A program made the position numbers and the translations under genes. Positions 1 through 12,000 of a stretch of DNA of 64,000 bases are shown here, piece by piece. Positions within the stretch are counted from its first letter, which is position 1. Every line of letters begins with the position of its first letter. The notes beneath the pieces were generated by a model, which saw nothing but the letters and a program-made list of their open reading frames with translations, did no database searches and had not been told where the DNA came from. The stretch is from Cyanophora paradoxa (taxonomy: Eukaryota > Glaucocystophyceae > Cyanophorales > Cyanophoraceae): contig QPMI01000143.1 in NCBI GenBank assembly GCA_004431415.1, positions 1 through 64,000 of the forward strand, in the 5' to 3' direction.

Positions 1-3000
1 TGTGCGCGCTGGCGCTTTCCCGGCCGGTCGCCCCCTCGTTCGCGGCTGACGCATGTACATGTGCGCGGGGCGGCAGGCGGGCACAACTTCTGTGAGGATC
101 CGGACCCACGAGCACGCTGCGCCGCCGGAGCTGACGCCGCGCAGGCAAGGAGTGCCTCGAGCAATGGCTGGAAGACGAATCGACGTGCCCCATCTGCCGG
201 AGCGACGCCCCGCCCGCCAGCGCCCTCCAGGCGCGCCCCGCCCCGGCTCCGCCGCCGCCAGGCCTCGCCCCGAGGTGTTCGCTGAGCCCGGCTTGACGGG
301 CAGGTGAACGTGATGCTTTCGGAAGTGCTGAGGCGCCTCGGGGCCCTGCGGGAGCCGCCGGCGCCCGCCAGGCCGGCGGAGAAGCAGCCGGCCGTGGAGG
401 CCCCGGCGAGGCGGCCCCGGCCCCCGCCGCGCTTCGACCGCTCCCGCTGCAGCAAGCACGGTGCCGCACGCTCGGCCCCCCCGCTCGCGTTCGCTCCGGC
501 TGACCCGGCGCACCCCGCGGCGGTGCAGTTGACTTCGCGAGCGCGAGGTGCGGGGCGCGGGCGGCCTGCGCGCGCCGGCGCCGGGCGGGGCGCCTCCGAC
601 GCGGGGCGGGCGGGCGGGTCCGGGCGCAGAGAGGACGAGGTGGCGACGTCGCAGGGCCCGTCGGGGGTCTGCGTGGCGGGCGCCGTCTCGGCGGAGGCCG
701 CGGAGGGGGAGGGCGGGGGCGAGGCGGGGCCGGGGACGACGTGGTTCCTGCGGGTGACGGGGAACCCTCGCTTCCTCCTAGGAGCCGTCGAGTCCTCCTT
801 CCGGGGACCCTTCGAGGAGCTGCCGCCGGGGCCCCTGCTCGAGGGCCGCTTCCTCGCCTCGGCGGGCGTCGCGGCCGCCGCCGGGGACGAGGCGGCCGCC
901 GCCCTCCCGCGCTTCCCGTACCACGAGGGCGACGCCCTCCGCGTCCAGCTCGACCCCCGCGCCCGCGCCCTCCGCGTGCGCTCCTGTACCCCCCTCCCCC
1001 TTGACGTGGCGCCCGCCGATGGCGCCGGGGCAGGTGTGGCAGGCGGCGGACGCTTCGGGCGATCCCGTCGAGCTGGCGCTGTCGGCGGCGGCCTCGGGCT
1101 CGGGCTCGTCGGGCCCGGCCTGGCACCTCTGCCTCTACCTCTACGGCGGCGCCCGCGCGCAGCTGCTCCCCGAGGCGCCCCCGCCCCCCGGCGCGGGCCC
1201 GGCGGCGGTGGCGGGGGCCGGCGCCGCGAGCCTCGTGCCGCCCACGGCCGCGAGATCGTCGGGCGCACCGTCGTGCGCGGGCCGGACTGGCGGTACGGGG
1301 ACCAGGACGGCGGCGCCGGCAGGCGGGGGCGCGTCCTCCGTGAGGACTCGGACGACGAGGCGCGCCGGGCTCGAGTCCCCGCCGGGCCGCTTTCTGGCCC
1401 CGCCGCCGCTGACGCCGCGACCCGGGCCGCGGCGCAGGGCTGGGTGGAGGTGCAGTGGGAGGCGGGCGGCCGCGAATCGTACCGCTGGGGCGCCGAGGAC
1501 CGCTACGACCTCGACCCCTTCGTGCGGCCGCGCCCCCCCACCCCCCCTCTCTTCGCACGCCGACGTCGACGGGGCCCGTGCGGGGCGCAGCCCGACGCGT
1601 CGCCTGCGGGGGGTTCGGCGTCGGCGGCCCCCGTCCGCCCCGCGGCGAGCGACATGGTCGGCCGCACCGTCGTCCGCGGGCCGGACTGGCGGTACGGGGA
1701 CCAGGACGGCGGCGCCGGCCGCCGCGGCCGCGTCCTTTGCGTGGAAGACGAGGCGCGCTGGGCTCGAATCCCCGCCGGGCCCGTTTCCGCCGCCCTCACG
1801 CGCCAGTCGCGCGCAGGACTGGCTCGAGGTGCAGTGGGACGCGGGTGACCGGAACTCGTACCGCTGGGGCGCCGAGAACTGCTACGACCTGGATCTCTTC
1901 GTGCGGCTGTACCCTCCGCCTTCCCCACGCTTACCCTCGCCGACGGAGCCCGAGCGCCGCAGGCCGAGGCGCAGCCTGCCGCACAGCCTGCGCGACCGGC
2001 GGCCCGCGAGATCGTCGGTCGGACCGTCGTCCGCGGGCCCGACTGGATCTACGGGGACCAGGACGGCGGCCCCGGCAGGCGGGGTCGCGCCCTTCGCGTG
2101 GAGGACGAGGCGCGCTTGGGCTCGAATCCCCGCCGGGCCCGTTTCCGCCGCCCTCACGGCTCGCGCAGGGGTGGTTGGACGTGCAGTGGGAGGCGGGCGC
2201 GCGCAACTCGTACCGCTGGGGCGCCGGCGGCCGCTACGACCTCGAGCCCGTCGTGCGGCCGCGCCCCCCTCCCGCCCGCCCGCCCCCTGGCCCCGCCGAC
2301 GGAGCCGGCGCCGGGGCCGGCGCGCAGCCGGCGGCGGAGGAGCCGCCGCGCCCCTCGGCCCACGAGCTCGTCGGCCGCACCGTCGTCCGCGGGCCGGACT
2401 GGGAGTGGGCGCGCCCCTCTGCGCTCCTCCGCCCTCGCCCCGCCCCTCCCCCAGCGGGGCGTGACGCCTGCGCAGAGCAACCAGGACGGCGGTGCGGGCA
2501 ACGTCGGCATGGTGCGCCCGCGGCCTCGCCCTCCCCGGGGCGCCCAGTGTGGCTTCCATCAGACATGTGCACGCACTCAAGCTTTTCTTCTTCTTCTCTG
2601 GGCGCAGGTCGCCCGCAGAGACGAGAGCGACGGTTGGGTCGTCGTCCGCTGGAGCACGGGTCAGTCGGTGCGCGCCACCCGTTCCTCCCCCCCTCGCCCG
2701 GCCGCCCTCCTGTGCCGACCGGGCCGGCCCAGCGCTCGTACCGCTGGGGCAACGAAAACAAGTTCGGTGCGGCGGCCCCCGCCCTGCCCCCCGCGACCGG
2801 CGCCGCCGCCCCCTCTGACCTCGGTCCGCGGTCAGACCTCGTACCCCTGCCGGGCCCGGCGGTGCGCTCGTCCCCGCCCCGACCGTCGGCGCTGCCCCCG
2901 AGCCGACGAGCTTCGGCGCAGCCGGCGGCCTTCCCGCCGACGCAGGCGGACGCCGCGCTCTTGTCCGGCCTCCGCTGCATCCGGGGCCCCAGCTGGAAGC

Positions 3001-6000
3001 TGCGCAGCGACCCGCTCCCGACGCTGGACCGGCCCGCGGGACCCCGGGCGGCGCGGCGCACCCCGCTGAACATTGACGGCATGTCCGCCGAGGAGATCGA
3101 GGAGCTCACCCGCCGCCTCTACCGCCAGGTGCCCTCGCTCGCTCCGTGCCCCCTCCCCTTCCCCTGACCGCCCCGGCGCCCCAGATGGGTACGGTGGTGT
3201 CGGGCCACGGGGGGTGGGTCTCGGTCCTGTGGGACGGCTGCCCCGAGCAGCACCTCTACAGGCGCCCGCCCCGCCCCGCCCCGGCCCGCGCGCCTCGCCC
3301 TTTCGGCCCTTATTCACCCGCCCCCCCGCAGGTGGGGCTTCGAGGAATCGTACGACATAAGCGTCGTGGAGATGCCGCCCATCGAGCAGCGCATCAACCG
3401 CGACGGTCCCCCTCCCTCCCCCTCCCCCGCCTCGTCGGCCCTCCCAAGCGGGGCCCTCTCCCGAGCGCAGGGGCCCCGGCGACTCGGTCGCGCAGCGGGC
3501 GCTTCTACTGCGGCCGGCGCGTCCTCCGCTGCCGCTGCTGCGACGGCCACTGCGGCCCCGACGGCGGCTGCAGCTGCCCCGCCTGCCGCGCCCTCGACGC
3601 CGCGCACCCCGTGCGCCCCTCCGCCGCCGCCGCGCCGCGCCGCGCCGCGCCGCCGACCGAGCGAGGGCCGCCGGCAGGTCCCGCAGGGCCTGCGGCGGCG
3701 GGGGCGCCCGCGCTGGCGGCCGAGGCGCTTCCGCTCGCGGCGTGGGACCCGTCGGCGCACGGGTCGCACGTGCACATCCGTGGCGACGGCGACGGCCGCG
3801 GCGGGCAGACGGCCAAGTGCTCCTGCGGCCCCCATGCCGCCCTCTCCCGCGGCGCCCTCGCCCGGGGCACCTACGTCTGGGAGCTCGCCTTCTCCGGCAA
3901 CCGCAGGTTCTACGTCGGCGTGGTGCGGTACCCCCCGACCGCCCGCCGCTTCCTCCTTCCGGCGTCGAATCGCGTACCCCTGCGCGCCCGCAGGTGGACG
4001 CGGGGTTTGCGGCCGGCCGGATGGACGGTGAGACGGCGGAGGAGGCGGAGGACAACTTCATGTGCCCGTCCTCCTTCGGCCCCTCCGGATCCGCCGACCT
4101 CGCGCGATTCCCCGACCCCGGCGGTGCGCCGCCCCGAGAGCTCGCCCGTACCCAGGCGCCTCATCCCCCCCCCCCTCCCTCGACTAGACCGGAAGCTGTA
4201 CGTCGCTGTCGACGCGGACCGGCGCGTCTTCACTGTAGCCGTCGAGGGAGAGGTACCCCCCCGTCCTCCCCCCTCCCCCGCCCCTCCTTTTGATCGCCGA
4301 CGGACGGGCGGGCGGGGCAGGCTGCGCGCCCTACGCGGCGGTTCAAGCCGACGGGGGCGCCGGAGGGGGCCCCGGTCCGCCTCTGCGTCGTGCTCTGGCG
4401 GGAGGGCGCCGCCAGGCTCGCCCGTGGCCCGCAGGCCTGGGAGTGGGGCGCCGCCCGGCACGGCTCGGCCGTCGCCCTGGCCTCCCCGACGCGCGCCGCC
4501 TGCCGCGGCCTCCCGGGGGTCTACGGCGGCGTCGCCCTCGGCTCGTTCGCGGAGCGCGGGGAGGCGCGGGAGTGGCGCGTCGCCCTCTCCGCCCCGGGCT
4601 GCTTCCTCGGGCTCCTCCCCGACCACTTCCCGTTCGAGGCCCTCACGCGGGCCCCGAGCGGGGCGCCCTGGCGGCCCCAGCTCGTCGCCCTGGGGTCGGC
4701 GTACCCCCCCGGGGACGAGGACCCCCGCCTGGAGCCCTTCGACTGCGCCGCCGACGTCGCTCGCGTCGCCCTCGAGCCCTCGTGCGCGCCCCGCGCGCCT
4801 CCCCGCGCGCCACGCTCTGCCTTCCGAACCCGCCGGCCGGCAGGGGCGCCGTGCGGGTCTCGCGCGGCGAGGGCGCGGGCGGGGCGATCGAGCTGGCGCT
4901 GCCGGCCGGCTGCCAACGCTGCACGCTGGTGGCCCTGCTCCCGCCGGCGCCTCCGCGACGCTGCTCGAGCCGCCGGCGCCCGCCCCGGAGGCCGCGCTCC
5001 GCCTGCCCCTGCCGGCCCTGCCCCGGCGCCCGCGGGAGACGGAGCCCGAGCCGGTGCTGATGGTGGCGCGGCCGGCGGAGGGGGGCGCGGAGGCGCCCGG
5101 CCCCGTCTTCGATACCGCCGTCCACGGGCCGACGATCGAGTTCGACTCGCCCCGGGTCGCCCGCTGCTCGTGGGGCCCCGCCGCCGTCCTCCTCGCCGAC
5201 AAGCCGCCCCCCGGCGGTGCGCGGCCCCCATACGCCCTCGAATCGCCGACGAGCCTCCCCGCCGACCAATTTGGCGACCGCAGGCCGGCTGACGTTCCGG
5301 CTGGGTGTGACGGGCAACACGAAATTCCTCCTGGGGACGTGCCCCGCCGCCAGCCCCCTCCTGGACGCGGCGCCCCCGGGGGAGCTCGCCGAGTGTTTCC
5401 TCTGCGTGCGCACGCTTTCCCCCCCCGCCGGCCTCACCAACGCGGGCGAGCGAACGTTACCCCGGTCCCACCCTCCATCCCCTCCCGCAGACCGAGGGAA
5501 CGTCGACCGCCGCGTCCATCGCCGTGCGCCGCCGAAGTCCCGTTCCGCCGCCGCGCCGGCGGCGCCGCGACCCCTGCCGAGTCGGCGTACCCCCGCAGAG
5601 CTTTGCCTACTCCGCAGAGGAGCTGATCGCGGTAACCCTCGACAACGAGCGGCTTGCCATGCGGGTCCGCACCGCGCACGTACCCCCCTCTCCCACCGAG
5701 CCCCTCTTACCCCGTTTTCTAGGTCGCCCCCCCGCGGTGCGCCTCGGGCCCCTCGAGGGTGCGAGACACTTCCCCTTCCTCCGACCGCCGCTCTCTTCCC
5801 CCCCCCCGCGAGCGCGTACCCCCCGCAGGTGCTGGAGGTGCCGTACGCGCCCGCGGAGGGCCCGAGCGGCGTCGTGTTCTGCGTCATCCTCCACGGACAG
5901 TGCGCCGCGCCCGCCCCGCCGCTCCGCTCCGCCCGCTCTCCCGACGGGCCGGCCGGCGGGGCCAGCGCGACGATTGCGGTGCTCCCGGGGCCGCCGGAGG

Positions 6001-9000
6001 GCGAGGAGGAGGGGGCCCCGGGGGCCGGCGGCGTCCCGCCTCCGAAGGAGACCTACGGCTGGGCCCCCGAGCAGCTCGTCGGCTGCACCGTCACCCGCGG
6101 CCGCGGTCCGCCGGCCCGCGCCCCTCCCTCCTTCGCCGCCTCCCTTCGCCGCTGACGGGCCGCGGGGGCAGACTGGAGCTACGGGGACCAGGACGGCAGG
6201 GAGGGCAACGTGGGGACCGTCGAGCGCGTCTACGGGAGAGGTCGCCTCTACGTACGGTGGCCCAACGGGCACGAGAACGCCTACCGGCGCGCTCTCGCCT
6301 CGCCCCGCCCCGCCCCGCGCCGCGCCGCACCGCCCCGGCCCAACCCGCCCGATCCGACCTGATGTCGATCGTGCGCACACGCAGGTGGGGCGGCAGCAGC
6401 GGCGGCAAGTACGACCTCACCGTCGTCGGCCTCGGACCCCACGTGGGCCCTTTCTTCTACGCTTTTCTTTGTTAATATTCCTTCTATTCCTTCTCCGCGT
6501 GAGTGATCCGGGGCAGGCGCCGGTGGCGGAGCGGCCGCCGTGGCAGGAGATGGCCGGTCGCCGCGTCGTGCGGGGGCCCCACTGGGACCGCCCCCGCGAC
6601 AAGGCGCGCCGGCCCTCCCCGCCCCCCGGGCGCCCAGCTGTGCCCCGCCTCTCGTGACGCGCGCGCGCAGGGCGGGGCCTCGGGCGCCGCAGGGACGGTC
6701 ACGGGCGTCGAGGCGGGCCCGGCGGGGGCCGGCGGCTGGCTCACCGTCGCGTGGGGCGACGGCGCGGCGGCCAACGCGGAGGAGGAGGAGGAGGAAAAGG
6801 AGGAGGAGGACGCAGGGCAGGGGCCGGGAGAAGAGGCGGCGCGGTACCGCTGGGGCGTCGACGGGAAGTTCGACCTCGCCCTCGCCTCCCCGGTGGCCCC
6901 CGCGCTCAGCCCCTTGTTGGCTGCGGCTCACGGTCGTCAGCTGCAGGCGGCCGCCGGGGCCGGCGAGAGGGCGTCCCCCGAGCACGTGGAGGCGGCGGCG
7001 ACGGTGGGCCTGCGGTGAGGCGGGGCCCCACTGGCGGGCCGCCTACGGCGACGAGGACGGCGGCAAGGGCTCCGTCGGGCGCGTCGCCGCGTACCTCGGC
7101 GCCAAGTGGGTCGCCGTCGACTGGCGGCCGGCCGGCGCCGGCGGCGCGGGGCGGGGCGGCCGGCAGCGCGGACAAGGGCAAGGCAAGGCGCCGGCGCGGG
7201 CCGAGGCTGCCGCGCTCCGCGCCTACCGCTGGGGCGCCGCCGGCCGCTACGGTGCGTCTCTCCTGGGGCCCTCGAGAGTGCGTGCCGCCGGCGGCCGACG
7301 AGGCGCGCTGCAGACCTCGAGCTGGTGGATGAGCCTCCGGCGGCGGCGGCGCCTACGGGGTCGCGGGCGGCCCTCGCGCTCGACTACAAGACCGTCACGA
7401 TAGAGCAGCTCTTCGGCTCGACGGTCGTCCGCGGGCCCGACTGGCGCGCCGGCCGCCCCGCCCCGCCCCGTCCCAAGCGCCCTCCGCCGCTGCGCCCCGC
7501 CGAGGCGCCCGCCCCGCAGGAAATGGGACAACCAGGACGGCGGCAGGGCGGCAGGGGCAAGGTGACCGGGCCCTCGGGCACGGCTCGCTGGGTCTCGGTG
7601 CGCGCGCGCGCGGCCGATGCGCGGCGGCCGCGCGCGCGCTGATCGGCGCGGCACGGCGCGGCGCGGCAGGTCGAGTGGGACAATGGCGACTCTTCCACTG
7701 CTACCGCTGGGCGCGTTCCTTTCTCGCGCCCAGATCCGCGCCTGACGCGCGCGCCGCGGGGCCGGGATCGGGCAGGGCGAAGACGGGAAGTGGGACCTGC
7801 GGATCGTGGCTCCGGGCCCCGCCCTCCGGGCGCGCTGGAGCGCCGCCTCGGGCGCCGCCGCTCCCCCGACGCCGTGAGCGCCGAGCGGGCCGTCGGCTGC
7901 CGCGTCACGCGCGGCCCCGTGCGCGCCCCGCCGCCCGCCCAGCGCCCCCGCAGCCCGCGCCGACGTCGGCGCTGACCTGAGCCCGGGGCAGCACTGGCGC
8001 TTCTCGTACGAAGAGGCCGACGGCGGGCCCGGTGGCCTCGGTCCGCCCCGCACCGCCCCGCCCCGCCTCTCCGGCCCCAGCCCGGCGAAGAAGGGGCGGC
8101 GGCAGGGGAGGTCCTCTGCGGGAACGCCGCCGGCTGGGTCGCAGTCCGCTGGGCCGCCACCGGACGCACCGCCCTCTACCGGTAACCCCTTCCCTCTTTC
8201 CCCCCCTCGTTCGCCCTCCTCACTCGCCCGCAGCTTTGGGGCGGGCGGGCGCTACGACGTACGCCTCGCCGACGAGGTGAGCGCGGGGTGGGGTGGGGCC
8301 CCCGCCTGGGCGCGGCCGCTCGGCTCCCGCCCTGAGCGCACTCCCGCAGCCGCAGCCGGAGACGGCCAGGCGGCCGGCGGCCGCGGACCCAAGGCTGCCG
8401 CCCTTGACCACCCTCGCCGGCCGGCGCGTCGTCCGCGGCCCCGACTGGTGCCGCCCGCTCGCCCGGCCCGTCCCCTCCGCGCCGCCGAAGGCGTCGGCGG
8501 GGCGCAGGATGTGGGCTCGCAGGACAGGGGCCGACGGGCGCGGGGCCGCGTGGTGGGCCCCACGCCGGGCCACGAGGGCTGGGTCACGGTCCGCTGGCGC
8601 AGCGGCCGCACCGCCTCGTACCGCTACGGCTTCGAGGGCGCCTACGACGGTGCGCGGCCGCCGCTCCAGCCTCCGCGCGCGCGGGCGACCCGGCGGGGCG
8701 CAGTGGAGCCGGCGGACGAGGAGGAGGCCGCCGCGGCCGCCGTCCTCGCCCCGCCGGGCCCCACGCCGCCCGCCTCCCGAACCCGCGGCGGCTCGCGCCG
8801 GGGGCCCTGCTGGGGGCGACGGTGGCGCGGGGCCCGGCGTGGCGCGGGGCGACGCGGACGGCGGGGGCGGCGCCGGCTGCACGGGGAGCGTCGAGGCGGA
8901 GAACGGCAACGGCTGGCTCACCGTCCTCTGGCCCGCACCGGCTCCCGCGGCCTCTACCGGTGCCCGCCGCCGGCCGCCCGCCCCGCCCCGCCCCGGCGCC

Positions 9001-12000
9001 TTCTCTTTCGAACCGGCGGCAGGTGGGGGGTGCAGGGCGCCTACGACCTCGCCCTGGTCTCCCTGGGGCGGCCGCGGCCATCCCCGGCGCCGCGTGCGCG
9101 CGCCCGGCGCCCCGCCGCTCCGCTCGCCCGGCGCTGAGACCGAGGGCGGCGCAGGCGGCGGCGGCGTTCAAGGCCGTGACGCCGGGCCAGCTGCTGGGCC
9201 TGTCCGTCCGCCGCGGCCCGCACTGGAAGTGGGGCGCACAGGCGCGCCCCCGCCCGCCCCGCGGCCCCGCCCCGCCCGGCACCGATCCTCACCGCCGCGC
9301 AGGACGGGGCGAAGGGCGCGGCGGGGGCGGGCGGGGCGACGGGCCGCGTCGTGCGCGTGGCGAAGAAGGAGGGCTGGGTGGTGGTCCGCTGGGCGGGCGG
9401 GGGCCGGCCCTTCGCGTACCGCTGGGGCGGCCGCTCGGGCCGCAAGTTCGACCTCGAGATCGTGGACCCCCGCAGGTGCCCCGCCCCGCCCCGCCCTGCC
9501 CCGCGCCCGCCCGGCCCGCCGGCTCAGGGGCGCGGCAGGGCGGCGGCCCGACCCGACGAAGCACGCGGCGGCGGACGTCGTCGGCCTCCGCGTGCGGCGC
9601 GGCCCCGCCTGGAAGGCGCGCCCGGGCCCGGCCCCGCCCCCCGCAGCCCCGCGCCCCGACCCGACGCGGCGCGGCGCCCGCAGCGGAAGTACGGCGACGA
9701 GGACGGGCGGGGCCCGCGGCTGGAGGGGTACAGGGGGAGGATGGTCTCGCCCCCGGGAGGGCGTCGTCCAGAGCTCCAACCCCAAGGCAGGCCGCCCCGG
9801 GCCCCGCCCCGCCCCGCCCCGCCCGCCCCGCCGCCCGTGCCGAAGCGGGGCAGGGGTACGTGGCGGTGCGCTGGGCGAACGGGAGCGCGCGCGTGTACCG
9901 GTGGGGCTTTTCGGGCGATACGTGCGCCCTGGCCCTCCCCGCCGGCCCCGCGCCGGGCCGGGCCGCGCCGTCGGCGGCGGCGGCGGCGTCTGACCGAAGC
10001 GGCGCAGGACGTGGCCCTGTGCGAGGAGCCCGAGCCCGCGGCGCCGGCCGCCGGTGCGGAGGCGGCCGCGGCTCCGGCGGAGGCGGGTCCGAAGTGCGCG
10101 GGCGGGGCGCACGAGTTCGTGCCTGACAAGTGCATGGTCTGCCGCGCGGTGCGGACTGTCGCCCCTTCCGCGCCCATCCCTCGTCCGCCCGCGACTGACG
10201 TCCGCGCAGTGCGGGGCGTGCACGGGGTACGGGAAGGAGTGCGTGTACCACAGAGACAAGGACCGGACGAAGGACGCCGGGAAGGAGTGCGGGTGCGGCG
10301 TCGGCGACGCCGGCTGCCGCGACTGCGGCGTCTGCCGCAAGTGCGCGGCCGCGGGGCGGCGGGCCCCGGCCGCCGCCTCCAAGCGGCGGTCCCCCGCGCC
10401 CGCGAAGAAGAAGGCTGTAGAGGCGGGCGGCTCCGGCGCGGGGAGCCTCGTGGGGGCACCGTGCTGCCCGGCCCGCACTGGGCGCTGCGGGAGGGCGGGC
10501 CGGCGGGCCCCGACGTGGCGGCCAGGGACGGCAGGGTCGAGGCCGAGGCCTCCGGCCGCCTGCTCGTCCTCTGGGCCGGCCTCCCCGGCCCGCGCGGTGC
10601 GCCGGCTGCCCGCCCTCCGCCGCTCTCCGCCGCGGGCGCACCGACGCCGACGACGGCCTAGCAGTGGTACCGGTACGGGGAGAGGGGCGCCTATGAGGTG
10701 CGCGCCGCGAAGGCGCCCCGGCAGCCCGCCGCGGGCGCCCCGGTCCCAGCCGGCGAGGTGCGCCCCGCCGCCCGCCCCGCCAGAGGCGCGGGGCCGACGC
10801 GCGGGGCGGGGCAGGCGGGGGACGGGGGGTACGAGTCGGAGCTCTCCTCGTGCCCCTCAGAGCCCGGGAGCGACGAGGAGGGGGGAGGGCGCCCCGGCGC
10901 CTCCGACTCGGACGGAGGGAGCGACGCCGGCGGCGGCGGCGGCGAAGAAGAGGAGGCGGAGGCAGAGGAAGAGGCGGCGGAGGGGGGCGGGGACGGGGCC
11001 GCGAGCGGCGAGGAGGAGGAGGATCGCGGGTCGGAGGCGGGCGCGGGGCAAGCCGCCGCTGCCGAGGCGGAGGCGGGGGCGGGGGCAGAGGCGGAGGAGC
11101 CGGCGGGGCGGGGGCCCGGGCAGCCCGATGCCTCGGACGACGACAGCGAGGGCGACGAGGACGGGGCGGCGGGTGCCCCCGTGGTGGAGCCCCGGCCCCG
11201 CTGGGAGCGCGCCAGCGTGCCCCTAGGCGCCTGGGTCACCGGCCTCGCTGTCTCCCAGGCGCGCCCGCGTACCCCCCCTCCACCTGCAGCGCTGACGTAC
11301 CCCCGCAGGAGGGCCCCGTCTTCGCGGCGTGCTCGTTCCAGGGCCTCACCGTCGGCACCCTGGACGCCCGCGCGCTGGCGGTGCGCGGCATCGCCGGCGG
11401 GCCGGTCGGTCGGTCGGGGGCGCCCTCGCCGACCAGCCTGCTCCTCGCAGGGCCAAGCGCCGGCGGGCCCCGACACCGCGGTCCGCAGCTTCGCGATCAG
11501 GCGGGTGCGCGCGCGCGCATCAGCTCGCCACGCCACGCCGTGCCACGGCGCGCCCTGCCTTCGGCGCGGCCTGAGCCCTGCCGCCCGCCCGCCCCGCAGC
11601 CGCACGGGGAGGAGTCCTGCTCCTGCGTCGCCGTCGCCCGCGGCGGCGGCCGCGTCGCCACCGGCGGCCACGACAACGCGGTGCGTGGCCGAGGCCAGAG
11701 CCCGCCCGCCCGCCCGCCCGCTCAGACGGGGCGGGGCGGGCAGGTGCGGCTGTGGAGCGTGGCGGGGGGCGCGAGGAGGCGCGGCTCTCGCGCCAGGACG
11801 ACTGGATCCACGCCGTCGCCATCTCTTCGGCCCGCCCCCCGCCTCGAGCGAGGCGAGGCCCGCGGCTCACGCGGGCGGGGCCGGGGCGCAGAACGGGGCG
11901 CTGGTGGCGTCGGCGTCGGCGGACGGGACCGTCTGCGGCTGGCGCTGCGCCCGGCCCCGGCCCCCGTGCGCCTCCCCTCCCCCCCCCCCCCCCACGCACC

